NCBI RefSeq assembly: GCF_014645535.1
Contig: NZ_BMLX01000005.1
Span: 1 to 64,000, forward strand
DNA: 64,000 bases
Origin: Silvimonas iriomotensis
GTDB taxonomy: Bacteria > Pseudomonadota > Gammaproteobacteria > Burkholderiales > Chitinibacteraceae
Direction: 5' to 3'
The notes under the pieces were generated by a model that searched no databases, was not told the DNA's origin, and saw only the letters and a program-made list of their open reading frames with translations. The translations under genes and the position numbers were made by a program. Numbering within the stretch: position 1 is the stretch's first letter; each line of letters begins with the position of its first letter. Positions 9,670-19,655 of this stretch are shown here, piece by piece.

Positions 9670-9680
9670 GCGGACAAAAC

Positions 9681-9730
9681 GGGGTGAGCCGGCGCGCGGC
9701 CTGAGGCGGCGTGAGGTTCACCCCTTTTTT
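9681..9730 (+). terminator. Intrinsic terminator between ebfC and recR
   Basis: GGGGTGAGCC (9681-9690) pairs with GGTTCACCCC (9715-9724) with one G-U pair. A GC-rich inner region lies between, and six Ts follow (9725-9730). It would reduce read-through from dnaX-ebfC into recR. Confidence 0.75.
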
Positions 9731-9756
9731 CATTCTGGCCAGCCTGATCTGACGTC

Positions 9757-10359
9757 ATGAGCACTCCCTCTTCTCTCCAGCATTTGATCGATTCTTTGCG
9801 CGTTTTGCCCGGCGTTGGCCCCAAATCGGCCAGCCGCATGGCCTATCACCTGCTGCAACGCGATCAGGCCGGGGCGGGTGAACTGGCGCACGCCATCATG
9901 ACCGCGCTGGCAACACTCAAGCACTGCCAGTTGTGCAATACGTTTACCGAGTCGGACATTTGCGAGATTTGCGCCGATGAGAACCGCACGCATGAACAAC
10001 TGTGCGTCGTGGAAATGCCCACTGATCTACTGATGGTGGAGCACACGCTGGCCTATCACGGCCTTTATTTTGTGCTGATGGGCCGCTTGAGCCCGCTTGA
10101 TGGCATCGGCCCCAAGGACATTGCCTTCAGCCGCCTCCTGGAGCGCGCCAGCGATGGCATCGTCAAAGAAGTCATCCTCTCGACCAATTTCACGGTAGAA
10201 GGCGAAGCCACGGCGCATTATCTGGCCGAAATGCTGCGCGCCCGTGGCCTGACCGTCAGCCGCATTGCCCGCGGCCTGCCTGTAGGCGGCGAACTGGAAC
10301 ACGCCGACCCCAGCACACTGGCACAGGCGCTGGTTGAACGCCGCACCCTGACGGGCTAA
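9757..10359 (+). CDS. recR: Recombination mediator protein RecR
   Basis: A 200-residue protein of the RecFOR pathway, which loads RecA at gaps. An N-terminal helix-hairpin-helix ([20 protein letters not shown]) is followed by a zinc finger (CQLC...CEIC) and a Toprim domain ([14 protein letters not shown]...[15 protein letters not shown]). The length is standard. The start has little SD. Confidence 0.96.
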   Translation: MSTPSSLQHLIDSLRVLPGVGPKSASRMAYHLLQRDQAGAGELAHAIMTALATLKHCQLCNTFTESDICEICADENRTHEQLCVVEMPTDLLMVEHTLAYHGLYFVLMGRLSPLDGIGPKDIAFSRLLERASDGIVKEVILSTNFTVEGEATAHYLAEMLRARGLTVSRIARGLPVGGELEHADPSTLAQALVERRTLTG

Positions 10360-10387
10360 AGCCCGCCCCGCTCTCTTTCCCGCTCCA

Positions 10388-10417
10388 CAAAAGAAAAGCC
10401 CCACCATACAGTGGGGC
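10388..10417 (-). terminator. Intrinsic terminator of the gts operon
   Basis: GCCCCAC (10398-10404) and GTGGGGC (10411-10417) form a 7-bp stem with a 6-nt loop. On the minus strand it is followed by TTTTCTTTTG. It lies about 80 bp past the ATPase stop codon. Confidence 0.8.
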
Positions 10418-10493
10418 CAAGTCGCTGCTCCTGCGGAAGAAGCTTGAACCGTCGCGGCCGGATCAACCGGCCGCCTTGCTGCGCAACGGCAAA

Positions 10494-11585
10494 TCAGTCG
10501 ATGCGCAGTTGGGTCTTCGGATCGAAGAACACGACCTTGCTCATGTCCAGTGCCAGGCGCATGACTTCGCCCGGGCCCTTGGCATCGCGCGGGTGTACGC
10601 GAGCAGTCACGTCCTTGCCATTGATACGGGTGAAGATCATGGTGTCCGGACCAGTCGGCTCGGTCAGCATGACCTTGCAGCCCAGTGCGGTTTCGTCGCC
10701 GTGGGCCACGTCCAGTTGTTCCGGACGGATACCCATGATGACTTCCTGACCCACGCGATTGGCGAAGCGGGCGCCATCCTTCAGCGGGATGAAACGTGCA
10801 TCGCTTTCGCTGGTCAGGCTCACACCGACCTGGCCGTTTTGTTCAGCCAGATGGCATTCCAGGAAGTTCATCGACGGCGAGCCAATGAAGCTGGCCACAA
10901 ACATGTTGGACGGACGCTCGTAGATGTCTTGCGGGCTGCCGAACTGCTGAATGATGCCGTCCTTCATGACCGCAATACGGTCGCCCAGCGTCATGGCCTC
11001 GATCTGGTCGTGGGTCACGTAAACGATGGTGGTCTTCAGGCGATGATGCAGTTGCTTGATTTCAGTCCGCATTTCTACGCGCAGCTTGGCGTCCAGGTTG
11101 GACAGCGGCTCGTCAAACAGGAACAGGATCGGGTCACGAGCCAGCGCACGGCCCATGGCCACACGTTGACGCTGACCGCCGGACAGTTGACCCGGCTTGC
11201 GATCAAGCAGGTGATCCATCTGCAGCATCTTGGCCACGCGATTGATCACTTCCTCTTGTTCTTTCTTGGCAACGCCGCGGGTTTCCAGACCGAACGCAAT
11301 GTTCTGACGCACGTTCATGGTCGGGTACAGGGCGTAGCTCTGGAACACCATGGCGATGTCACGGTCTTTCGGTGCCACGTTGTTCACAACGCGGCCGCCA
11401 ATGTTCACTTCACCGGTAGTCGGGCTTTCCAGACCAGCGATGATGTTCATCAGCGTGGACTTGCCGCAACCGGACGGGCCAACCAGGATCAGGAACTGGC
11501 CGTCATCGATCTCGATATCGATGCCTTTCAGGATATGCGTGTCGCCAAAGCTTTTGGTTACGTTCTTGATGGCAAGTGCGCCCAT
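10494..11585 (-). CDS. gtsD: Sugar ABC transporter ATP-binding protein (MalK/UgpC type)
   Basis: A 363-residue ATPase. It shows Walker A GPSGCGKST, the signature LSGGQRQRVAMGRAL, Walker B LFLFDEPLSNLD and the switch His in VTHDQ. A C-terminal regulatory OB (TOBE) domain follows (about residues 235-360), as in CUT1 sugar transporters. The start at 11585 is preferred over 11597 because GGAG sits about 6 nt before it. It is the last gene of the gtsABCD operon and energises the two permeases. Confidence 0.93.
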   Translation of the reverse strand: MGALAIKNVTKSFGDTHILKGIDIEIDDGQFLILVGPSGCGKSTLMNIIAGLESPTTGEVNIGGRVVNNVAPKDRDIAMVFQSYALYPTMNVRQNIAFGLETRGVAKKEQEEVINRVAKMLQMDHLLDRKPGQLSGGQRQRVAMGRALARDPILFLFDEPLSNLDAKLRVEMRTEIKQLHHRLKTTIVYVTHDQIEAMTLGDRIAVMKDGIIQQFGSPQDIYERPSNMFVASFIGSPSMNFLECHLAEQNGQVGVSLTSESDARFIPLKDGARFANRVGQEVIMGIRPEQLDVAHGDETALGCKVMLTEPTGPDTMIFTRINGKDVTARVHPRDAKGPGEVMRLALDMSKVVFFDPKTQLRID

Positions 11586-11706
11586 CTTTTTCTCCATTTC
11601 TGAGTTCGGGTACCGGGCTACTGCGCGGTGGCCGGCTTGTTTCGTTCAAGCCCGGCCCCGCATCGTGCAGGTAGCAATACCGGTGTATGTTTCTTTGGCC
11701 CGGGAC

Positions 11707-12561
11707 TTAGCCCTTGACCGCGCCGGCGGACAGACCGCGCACAAAATATTTACCTGCAGCCACGTACACGAAGATGGTCGGCAGCGCGGCGATAATCGCG
11801 GCAGCCATATCAACGTTGTATTCCTTGACGGTCGTGGAGGTGTTGGCCAGGTTGTTCAGACCGACGGTAATCGGTTGCGAACCACCGGCAGAGAACACCA
11901 GACCGAACAGGAAGTCGTTCCAGATCTGGGTAAATTGCCAGATCAGCGTGACCATCAGGATAGGAATCGACATCGGCAGCACGATGCGCCAGAAGATGCG
12001 CCAGAAACCGGCGCCATCCAGACGGGCAGCATTGATCAATTCATCCGGAATGCCCACGTAGAAGTTGCGGAAGAACAGCGTGGTGGAAGCGATACCGCAG
12101 ACCACGTGCACGAACACCAGACCGGTGGTGGAGGACGCAATGCCCATCCAGCCTTCAGTCATGGCCATCGGCAGCAGCAGCACCTGGAACGGAATGTACA
12201 GACCATACATCAGCATCGCGAACACCAGTTCCGAACCCGGAAAGCGCCACTTGGACAGGATGTAACCGTTGATCGCACCCATCGACGTGGAAATCAGCAC
12301 GGCCGGAACCACCAGGCGTACGGAGTTCCAGAAAAACGGCGCCAGACCAGTACATTCCACGCCAGTACACGCACTGCTCCAGGCCTTGGACCAAGCAGCA
12401 AACGTGATATGCATCGGGAACGACAGCAGGTTACCGGCACGGATCTCATCCATGCTCTTCACCGATGTCGTCAACATGACGTACAACGGCAAGAGATAGT
12501 AGACCGCAAAGTAAATCAGAACCGCGTAAACAATAAAGCGGGACAGGTTATTCTTAGGCAT
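11707..12561 (-). CDS. gtsC: Sugar ABC transporter permease (MalG-like)
   Basis: A 284-residue inner-membrane permease with about six membrane segments. The EAA loop lies in GIPDELINAARLDGAGFWRIFWRIVLPMSIP. The start at 12561 (MPKNNLSRF) has GAGG upstream and overlaps the gtsB stop by 8 bp, implying coupled translation. It closely resembles glucose-type GtsC. An imperfect GC-rich hairpin lies in the 120-bp gap before gtsD (about 11630-11656). Confidence 0.92.
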   Translation of the reverse strand: MPKNNLSRFIVYAVLIYFAVYYLLPLYVMLTTSVKSMDEIRAGNLLSFPMHITFAAWSKAWSSACTGVECTGLAPFFWNSVRLVVPAVLISTSMGAINGYILSKWRFPGSELVFAMLMYGLYIPFQVLLLPMAMTEGWMGIASSTTGLVFVHVVCGIASTTLFFRNFYVGIPDELINAARLDGAGFWRIFWRIVLPMSIPILMVTLIWQFTQIWNDFLFGLVFSAGGSQPITVGLNNLANTSTTVKEYNVDMAAAIIAALPTIFVYVAAGKYFVRGLSAGAVKG

Positions 12562-13459
12562 TGCGACCTCTGCGCAGTTCGGAATACAGGTAAGGCACAA
12601 TCACTGCAGACACGGTCAACAGCATCATCATGGCGCTGGCAGAACCCAGGCCCATTTCGCCACGGGTAAACGCCATGGCATACATGTAGGTTGCCGGCAG
12701 GTCGGACGAGAAGCCAGGGCCACCGCCAGTCAGTGCAACCACAAGGTCAAAGCTCTTGATGGCGATGTGCGCCAGAATCATCAGCGTGGAGAAGAACACC
12801 GGGCGCATGGCCGGCAGAATGATCTTCCAGTAGATGCGTGGCAGGGTGGCGCCATCAATCTGGGCTGCCTTGATGATCGAATCATCAATACCGCGCAAAC
12901 CAGCCAGGAACAACGCCATTACGAAACCGGATGACTGCCAGATACCAGCGATCACCACGGTATAAATCGACATATCAGGATTAACCAGCCAGTCAAACTG
13001 GAAGCTGGTCCAGCCCCAGTCGTGCACCATCTTTTCCAGACCCAGCCCCGGATTCAACATCCACTTCCAGGCCGTACCGGTCACGATGAACGACAGCGCC
13101 ATCGGGTACAGATAAATGGTTCGCAAGGCACCTTCGGCACGAATTTTCTGGTCAAGCAAAATGGCCAGCAAGACGCCGACAACCATGCTCACACCAATAA
13201 ACAGAAAGCCGAATTTGAACAGGTTCTCGACCGCAACCCACCAACGATCATTGCCGCTGTCAAGGAGGCGCGCGTACTGGTCAAAACCCACCCAGGTGTA
13301 GTTAGGCAGCAAACGCGAAGCGGTAAACGACAGATAACCATTCCAGGCGACGAAACCATAAATGAATATCAGCGAAAGCAAGAACGACGGGGCAAGCACA
13401 AGCCGCGGAAGCCAGCGTTCCGCAAAGCCATACTGAGCTGGCCGGGTCGACTGAATCAT
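12554..13459 (-). CDS. gtsB: Sugar ABC transporter permease (MalF-like)
   Basis: A 301-residue permease with about six membrane segments. Its EAA-loop region is IKAAQIDGATLPRIYWKIILPAMRP. It pairs with gtsC to form the CUT1 channel. The gene is followed with overlap by gtsC. The 148-bp gap to gtsA holds a GC-rich imperfect hairpin (about 13500-13527) that may separate expression of the abundant binding protein from the permeases. Confidence 0.92.
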   Translation of the reverse strand: MIQSTRPAQYGFAERWLPRLVLAPSFLLSLIFIYGFVAWNGYLSFTASRLLPNYTWVGFDQYARLLDSGNDRWWVAVENLFKFGFLFIGVSMVVGVLLAILLDQKIRAEGALRTIYLYPMALSFIVTGTAWKWMLNPGLGLEKMVHDWGWTSFQFDWLVNPDMSIYTVVIAGIWQSSGFVMALFLAGLRGIDDSIIKAAQIDGATLPRIYWKIILPAMRPVFFSTLMILAHIAIKSFDLVVALTGGGPGFSSDLPATYMYAMAFTRGEMGLGSASAMMMLLTVSAVIVPYLYSELRRGRNA

Positions 13460-13607
13460 GACAAATCTCCGATGAACAGGGGGGTAAAACAGGTGAAGCC
13501 CCCTCCCCTCCGGGGCCGGAGAGGAAGGGTTACAACAGATACAACCAGGTACTACCGAATATGCTGATTAACCAGGCAAACCGGCTCTTGCGAACCGGTA
13601 TTGCAAC

Positions 13608-14852
13608 TTAGTTAACCTTGGCAGCAGCAGCCAGCTTGGCAGCGGCTTGCTGAGCGGTCATGTTGTCGTCGTTCCAGAATTGGGAAATAACGTCATACAT
13701 GGCGCCTTGGGTAGCCGAGTGCATGGCCATACCGTGAGCGAAGGACGGAACCAGCGTGCCAGCCTTGTTGTCGGCTTCGAAGTCCTTGGCCGATTGCTTG
13801 CCGCAATCGTCAAACTTGGACATGTCGGCGCCCAGACGAACCGGGATGGAACCCTTGTTCAGGTTGAACACTTGCTGGAATTCCGGCGAAACGATGGTTT
13901 CGGCCAGATCGTTCTGACCCTTCACTGCATCGGCGTTCTTCAGCTTGAAGAAAATGAAGCTGTCGATGTTGAAGGTGTAGGACTTGGCAGTGCCCGGAGT
14001 CGGAGCGCAAACGAAGTCTTTGCCCGGAACCTTGCCAGCAGCCAGGAATTCACCCTTGGCCCAGTCACCCATGAACTGCATACCAGCCTTGCCATTGATA
14101 ACCATGGCAGTAGCCAGGTTCCAGTCGCGGCCAGCGGCGTTCTTGTCGGTGTACGGCTTGATCTTCTTGTAGGTTTCCAGAGCCTTGACCATGGTCGGGC
14201 TCTTCAGCGTGGTTTGATCCAGATCCACGAAGGCCTTCTTGAAGAACGGTGCGCCACCAACACCCAGAACCACATCTTCAAACACGGTAGCGTCTTGCCA
14301 CGGTTGACCACCGTAAGCTACCGGCTGAATGCCAGCTTTTTGCAGGGCATCAGCAGTCTTGAAGAATTCGTCCCATGTTGTCGGAACCTTGGCATTGGCC
14401 TTCTTCAGCAGATCCGGGTTGATCCACAGCCAGTTCACGCGGTGAACGTTAACCGGAGCAGCAACGTAGTGACCTTGATACTTCATCACGTTTTGCACAA
14501 CCGGCGGCAGAATCTTGTTCCAGCCGTTCTTGTTGGCAACATCATCGATGTTGGCCAGAACGCCTTGATCGCCCCACTCTTGAATAGCCGGGCCCTTCAC
14601 TTGAGCTGCTGCCGGCGGGTTACCCGACACCACGCGCGTCTTCAGCGCGGTCATGGCGTTGTCACCTGCACCACCAGCAACTGCAAAATCCTTCCACTTG
14701 TCGCCCTTGGCTTCGAGCATCTTCTTCAGCTCGCCAGCGGCCTTTGCTTCACCGCCGGATGTCCACCAGTGCAGCACTTCCACCTCAGCCGCATTGGCAG
14801 CGCAAGCAACGGACAGAGCCGCTGCGCAGAGCGTCATACGCAAAGTTTTCAT
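13608..14852 (-). CDS. gtsA: Glucose-type ABC transporter substrate-binding protein
   Basis: A 414-residue periplasmic protein with an Ala-rich signal peptide cleaved after about residue 21 (ANAAEVEV). The mature start VEVLHWWTSGGE and the segment SGNPPAAAQVKGPAIQEWG are characteristic of Pseudomonas GtsA-like glucose-binding proteins in solute-binding family 1. An SD within CTAGGAGACC, a sequence also found before the second porin gene, lies about 10 nt upstream of the ATG. The adjacent Entner-Doudoroff genes support glucose as the substrate (inference). Confidence 0.9.
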   Translation of the reverse strand: MKTLRMTLCAAALSVACAANAAEVEVLHWWTSGGEAKAAGELKKMLEAKGDKWKDFAVAGGAGDNAMTALKTRVVSGNPPAAAQVKGPAIQEWGDQGVLANIDDVANKNGWNKILPPVVQNVMKYQGHYVAAPVNVHRVNWLWINPDLLKKANAKVPTTWDEFFKTADALQKAGIQPVAYGGQPWQDATVFEDVVLGVGGAPFFKKAFVDLDQTTLKSPTMVKALETYKKIKPYTDKNAAGRDWNLATAMVINGKAGMQFMGDWAKGEFLAAGKVPGKDFVCAPTPGTAKSYTFNIDSFIFFKLKNADAVKGQNDLAETIVSPEFQQVFNLNKGSIPVRLGADMSKFDDCGKQSAKDFEADNKAGTLVPSFAHGMAMHSATQGAMYDVISQFWNDDNMTAQQAAAKLAAAAKVN

Positions 14853-15182
14853 TTTCTTCGGTCTCCTAGGCTACGGGCAGCCCCATGGCAACCCGCGTAG
14901 AGGAATTTATTGGGGGGATGGTTTGACCGAAATCAGGTGAACTCCTGACCAGGGCAGATATGTAGGGCAATCACCTTAGTTTTTCGCTTAAAACCGCGCG
15001 AATACTGGCTTTTCACCCATTTTGCGATGCGCAAATGAAACAGTTTGCGCAACCCTTCCTGGCAGAAAGCTCAACCCCGTTTGGCGAATTTCATCATCCC
15101 GAAAAAACGACGGATTGATACCGGTTTTACCAGCGAGTGCTATCGTGCCTGGAAAATTTGATATATCAAATATCCAGAACAA
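14853..15182 (-). promoter_or_regulatory. gtsA upstream region with operator-like palindromes
   Basis: A 330-bp gene-free stretch. Three symmetric sites are visible: TTTGCGATGCGCAAA (15021-15035), GTTTGCGCAAC (15043-15053), and the perfect 16-bp palindrome ATTTGATATATCAAAT (15156-15171). I could not fix a convincing -35/-10 pair. Sugar-responsive control of gtsABCD through one of these is inferred. Confidence 0.5.
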
Positions 15183-15210
15183 AAAAAGGGCGACCTAAGT
15201 CGCCCTTTTT
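15183..15210 (-). terminator. Intrinsic terminator of the first porin gene
   Basis: AAAAAGGGCGAC (15183-15194) pairs perfectly with GTCGCCCTTTTT (15199-15210) around CTAA. It lies 26 bp after the porin stop. The stem is identical to that of the second porin's terminator. Confidence 0.9.
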
Positions 15211-15236
15211 ATCTGCACCAAGCAAGTCAGACTGGA

Positions 15237-16322
15237 TTAGAAACCGGTCCAGGTACCGACCAGAACACGAGCACCATTGTCGGTGCCGCTGCTGGCTACG
15301 CCGTCCAGTTGCCAAGTCTCAGCATTGTACGGACGAACATCGGCATCCTTGAACTTCATGTAGCGAGCTTGCACGAAGGCGTTGGTGTTTTTGGACAGGC
15401 TATAGGTGTACTGGCCAAAGAACTGGTTGGCATTGTGATCATTGTCCTTGTTGCCATTGACCTTGCTGTTGACGATGTTCTGCCAGCCCAGCCCCAACGA
15501 GCTCTTTTTGTTGAACGCGTATGCACCAGCCAGCAAGAACTGGTCGTTTTCAACCTTTTCCGCAAATTGCCATTTATTGTGCTTGTAGCCGCCGCGGAGG
15601 GTGACACCATTGCCCATGTCCCAGTTAGCCTGGGCAAAGTAGAACTCTTGCTTGTTATCGGTGCTGGTAGCACTCGGCGTAAATGCGTCGTCCTGATTCA
15701 CAGCGTCAAGACCCTTTTGCTGCTGATAGCCACCTGCGACATCCAGGCCATAGCCCTTGTAGGTGGCAATCGCATCAACAGCCCAGGTCTGGCCAGACGG
15801 GTTTTTCTTCCCTAGGTCATACGCAACCTGAGCACCAAAGCCGTTGAAATCAGGCGTTGCGTAAGCGACAGCTTCCTTGAACCACACGGCGTTGGCACCG
15901 TAGTCTTCCCACAGATTGCCTGCGCCCCACTGGAACTGGTCAAGCGCCAGATACGACGGTGCAAACACGCGACCAGCACGGAACGTACCCCAGTCGCCAA
16001 CGATGCCGATATAGGCTTCGCGGGAGCCCCACTCAGCGGTGTCCGGCGTAGCTACTTTTTGCGACACACGCCAGATCAGCTTGTTACCGCTGTCGAGTTT
16101 ATCGACGCCGTCAAAGTTCAGGATCAGGTCGATTTCGTTACCAAAAGCGCCACTCCCGCCATCCTTGAGCATCGTATCTGCGTTGCGGGCGCTAGCAGCA
16201 GAATCCTGATGGGTACGATAGAACAGATCCATTTCTGCGGAGCCGCTGATCGTAACGTCAGCCATGGCCGGGGCAGCAAATGCGGCAGTTACCGCAGCAG
16301 CAATCAGAGCACGATAGAACAT
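15237..16322 (-). CDS. Outer-membrane porin (first of a tandem pair)
   Basis: A 361-residue Gram-negative general-porin-like protein. It has a 21-residue signal peptide (MFYRALIAAAVTAAFAAPAMA) followed by DVTISGSAEMDL, alternating aromatic beta strands, and the C-terminal GTWTGF ending in Phe, the Bam-recognised terminus. AGGAG lies 7 nt before the ATG. It sits between gtsA and a paralogous porin, so sugar passage across the outer membrane is plausible. Specificity is not known. Confidence 0.9.
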   Translation of the reverse strand: MFYRALIAAAVTAAFAAPAMADVTISGSAEMDLFYRTHQDSAASARNADTMLKDGGSGAFGNEIDLILNFDGVDKLDSGNKLIWRVSQKVATPDTAEWGSREAYIGIVGDWGTFRAGRVFAPSYLALDQFQWGAGNLWEDYGANAVWFKEAVAYATPDFNGFGAQVAYDLGKKNPSGQTWAVDAIATYKGYGLDVAGGYQQQKGLDAVNQDDAFTPSATSTDNKQEFYFAQANWDMGNGVTLRGGYKHNKWQFAEKVENDQFLLAGAYAFNKKSSLGLGWQNIVNSKVNGNKDNDHNANQFFGQYTYSLSKNTNAFVQARYMKFKDADVRPYNAETWQLDGVASSGTDNGARVLVGTWTGF

Positions 16323-16578
16323 TGTTTTCTCCTGTAAATCGGCTGTAAAAAGGGACGCAAATCAGCCAGGCGCTTTTTGTTGCAGCACGTTGTTGGCTTG
16401 CTGATTGGCCCGCAGATTAAGGGCTGCCGTTTTGCAGGAACAATGCGAAAAAAAACCGGACAACTCGTCGTTGCCGGTTTGAAAATTAAAAAATAACCAA
16501 ACAAAATCAGTACATTAAAAAGACATTCTCAAAAATGCAATTTGGGACCACTGATTAAAGTACAACAAAAGCAAATAA
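16323..16578 (-). promoter_or_regulatory. Upstream region of the first porin gene
   Basis: An AT-rich stretch of about 250 bp with no open frame of interest. It carries AAGTACAACAA (16555-16565), also present upstream of the second porin (17878-17888). No clear promoter hexamers could be chosen among many A/T runs. Confidence 0.35.
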
Positions 16579-16606
16579 AAAAAGGGCGACTTGCGTCGCC
16601 CTTTTT
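16579..16606 (-). terminator. Intrinsic terminator of the second porin gene
   Basis: AAAAAGGGCGAC (16579-16590) pairs with GTCGCCCTTTTT (16595-16606) around TTGC. Apart from the loop it equals the terminator at 15183-15210, which fits duplication of a gene-plus-terminator unit. Confidence 0.9.
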
Positions 16607-16633
16607 CAAGCTTTGAATCGGGAAATATCCAGA

Positions 16634-17719
16634 TTAGAAGCCAGTCCAGGTACCGATCAGGAATTCGGTAGCGTTGTCCTTGCTGGAAGCCATGCCCAGG
16701 TTTTGCCAGGTCAGACCAGCCGGAACCTTGCCTTCGTCGTTCAGCTTCAGGTAGCGGATACGAGCGTAGGTTTCAGTTTGCTTGGACAGTTGATAGTGCA
16801 GCGCAACGTTGAACTGGTTAGCCTTGTTGTCGTTGCTGTCTTTGATTTCGGTGTCACCAACATGCAGACCCAGGCGATCGTTGAATTGGTACTTGATCAG
16901 GCCGTGGTACAGATCGGTGTGAACATCAACAGCACCGGAAGTCGCGCCATCAAACTTTTGACGGGTGTAGTCAAAAGACAGAGTCAGCGGACCGAACGGG
17001 TAACGGATACCAGTGAACAGAACGGAGTCAGTACCGTCCGGGTTCTTGGATTGACCCGGGTAGGTGATTGCGCCAGTGGTCGGATCAGTGGTCTTCACGC
17101 CGTCGTCACCGCGGATGGCCAGGTAGGACAGGTCGAAGTGACCGCCGGTACCGAAGTCAACGCCGCCGCCAACTTCATAGCTTTGGCTGTGGTTGCCGCT
17201 GGAGTAGCCGCTCGGCAGAGCATAGGAAGCGACCAGGGTAGCCGGGCCGAAAGTGATGCTGCCTTGAACTGCGTTGTCCCAGAAGGCTTGACCGCTGATA
17301 CCGTAGTCTTCACCAACGTTACCCGAACCGTCGGTCAGGTACGGCCAGTCGTGACGCAGGTATTGGTCCATGAACACGCGGCCGCCCTTGACGGACCAGC
17401 TGTCACCCGCAACACCGATGAAGGCTTCACGACCGCCCCACTTTTGTTGACCCAGGGAGTAGATACCGCCGCCCGGCTTTTGCGACACGCGCCAGATGGT
17501 GGACAGACCGTTGTCCCACTTGTCCTTGCCATCAAACGAAATCATCAGATCGCTTTCAACACCGTAGCGAGCGGTATCGCCATTGCCGCCGGTCGTTGCG
17601 TTGTTGGTACGAGCGATCAAATCCATTTCGGCGTAACCGCTGATGGTTACATCCGCAAATGCCACCGGGGCAGCAACAGCAGCAGTAACCGCAGCAGCAA
17701 TCAGAGCACGCTTAAACAT
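16634..17719 (-). CDS. Outer-membrane porin (second of a tandem pair)
   Basis: A 361-residue porin with signal peptide MFKRALIAAAVTAAVAAPVAFA, then DVTISGYAEMDL, and the same GTWTGF terminus as its neighbour. The two proteins share N- and C-termini and the WRVSQK and GGREA-like segments but diverge in loops, so they are older paralogues rather than a fresh copy. AGGAG in CTAGGAGACC precedes the start, as at gtsA. Confidence 0.9.
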   Translation of the reverse strand: MFKRALIAAAVTAAVAAPVAFADVTISGYAEMDLIARTNNATTGGNGDTARYGVESDLMISFDGKDKWDNGLSTIWRVSQKPGGGIYSLGQQKWGGREAFIGVAGDSWSVKGGRVFMDQYLRHDWPYLTDGSGNVGEDYGISGQAFWDNAVQGSITFGPATLVASYALPSGYSSGNHSQSYEVGGGVDFGTGGHFDLSYLAIRGDDGVKTTDPTTGAITYPGQSKNPDGTDSVLFTGIRYPFGPLTLSFDYTRQKFDGATSGAVDVHTDLYHGLIKYQFNDRLGLHVGDTEIKDSNDNKANQFNVALHYQLSKQTETYARIRYLKLNDEGKVPAGLTWQNLGMASSKDNATEFLIGTWTGF

Positions 17720-18354
17720 TTATAGGTCTCCTAGTTTGGAAGTTGGTTTTTCACCAGCTTGAGTAACAGCGAGGCACCGGCACGAACGATGACGTGAACC
17801 TTGCTTCGGGGAAAGCATAAGTGAATTTATTTATGCGACGCAAACCGTATCCGCCCGCATTCTAGGAATTGTCTTATAAGTACAACAATTGAGCTGGCAC
17901 GCCAGGCATGCATACCAGTCAGGCCCAATACCACCCCTTTTGCATTCCTTGACGAAAGACAAACAAAGCATTGATAAGAAAAGAATTATCTATAGATTTA
18001 TGACATTCGGAAGCGGCGTCCATGCAGACCACTTGAGCCCCCTTCAATGCTTACAGCACCTTTTCAGACCATTAAAACCATGTTGTTGTCATGCCACAAG
18101 CACCCCCACCAAAGCCGGGCAGACACCGATACATACCGGCGACAGGCCGTACTCCAGGGACTGCCTCAAGACGGAGGCGTATCCGGCTGAGATACCGTAG
18201 GTGCAATCAAGGAAAGGCTAAGGGAGAGGCAGAAACCGCTGCCAGAGCGCGCGCTGGCAAGGTGGGCCAGGGGCGATGCCGCCCCGGGATCATGGCGAGG
18301 GAGAGGTGCTTTATATATATATCCACCCGCCCGCTGTGCGACGGATACAAAAAC
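17720..18354 (-). promoter_or_regulatory. Second-porin promoter region and gene-free stretch
   Basis: About 635 bp without a supported gene. On the minus strand a possible promoter has -35 TTGTTG (17883-17888), an 18-bp spacer and -10 TAGAAT (17859-17864). The palindrome CTTATAAG lies in the spacer, and ACTTATAAGA recurs before eda (about 20290-20299). The part from 17990 to 18350 has short open frames with no protein-like composition, plus a TATATATAT run near 18311. I see no RNA gene there. Confidence 0.4.
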
Positions 18355-18382
18355 AAAAAGGCGACCTTCCGGTCGCCTTTTT
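18355..18382 (-). terminator. Intrinsic terminator of gap
   Basis: AAAAAGGCGACC (18355-18366) pairs perfectly with GGTCGCCTTTTT (18371-18382) around TTCC, 23 bp after the gap stop. Confidence 0.9.
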
Positions 18383-18405
18383 GATCATGCCATAACGCTG
18401 CCAGA

Positions 18406-19416
<1,011 letters not shown>

Positions 19417-19441
19417 CTATTTGATTTGTTAATAAAACAAA

Positions 19442-19479
19442 CAGGTTGGGCACCAGTCCGAACCGGTTTGCCCAACCTG
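19442..19479 (-). promoter_or_regulatory. Terminator-like hairpin in the gap leader
   Basis: CAGGTTGGGC (19442-19451) and GCCCAACCTG (19470-19479) form a perfect 10-bp stem with an 18-nt loop. On the minus strand it is followed by TTTGTTTTATTAAC and then the gap SD and start. Either it terminates transcripts from eda, or, if gap starts at the promoter near 19560, it is an attenuator-like element in the gap 5' UTR. Confidence 0.65.
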
Positions 19480-19565
19480 CCCTGCCAGGAATTCTTGCGT
19501 CATATGTATAGGCCATGACCGTAAATACAACCGCAGGTTGCATAGACAGCCACAATTACCGGCTC

Positions 19566-19594
19566 AATATAGTCGCAAGTGTATGACAGTTACA
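19566..19594 (-). promoter_or_regulatory. gap promoter overlapped by a HexR-like box
   Basis: On the minus strand -35 TGTAAC (19589-19594), a 17-bp spacer and -10 TATATT (19566-19571). The 15-bp sequence TGTATGACAGTTACA (19580-19594, plus strand) has the TGTA-N7-TACA symmetry of HexR boxes, is weaker inside than those at edd and zwf, and overlaps the -35. Repression by HexR is inferred. Confidence 0.5.
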
Positions 19595-19655
19595 CGCAGA
19601 CGGCACAACGCCGGATCAAGGACCCGGCACGGTGCCGCTCATTGCCCTGAATGGC

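Noticed and set aside
9700-9716. TGAGG motifs in the ebfC-recR gap as a fourth heptad element
   Set aside because: Only two irregularly spaced TGAGG occurrences, inside a normal terminator stem; no heptad period.
18091-18384. A 97-residue open frame between the second porin and gap
   Set aside because: Its composition is Arg-rich and low-complexity, it has no SD, and it runs through the gap terminator.
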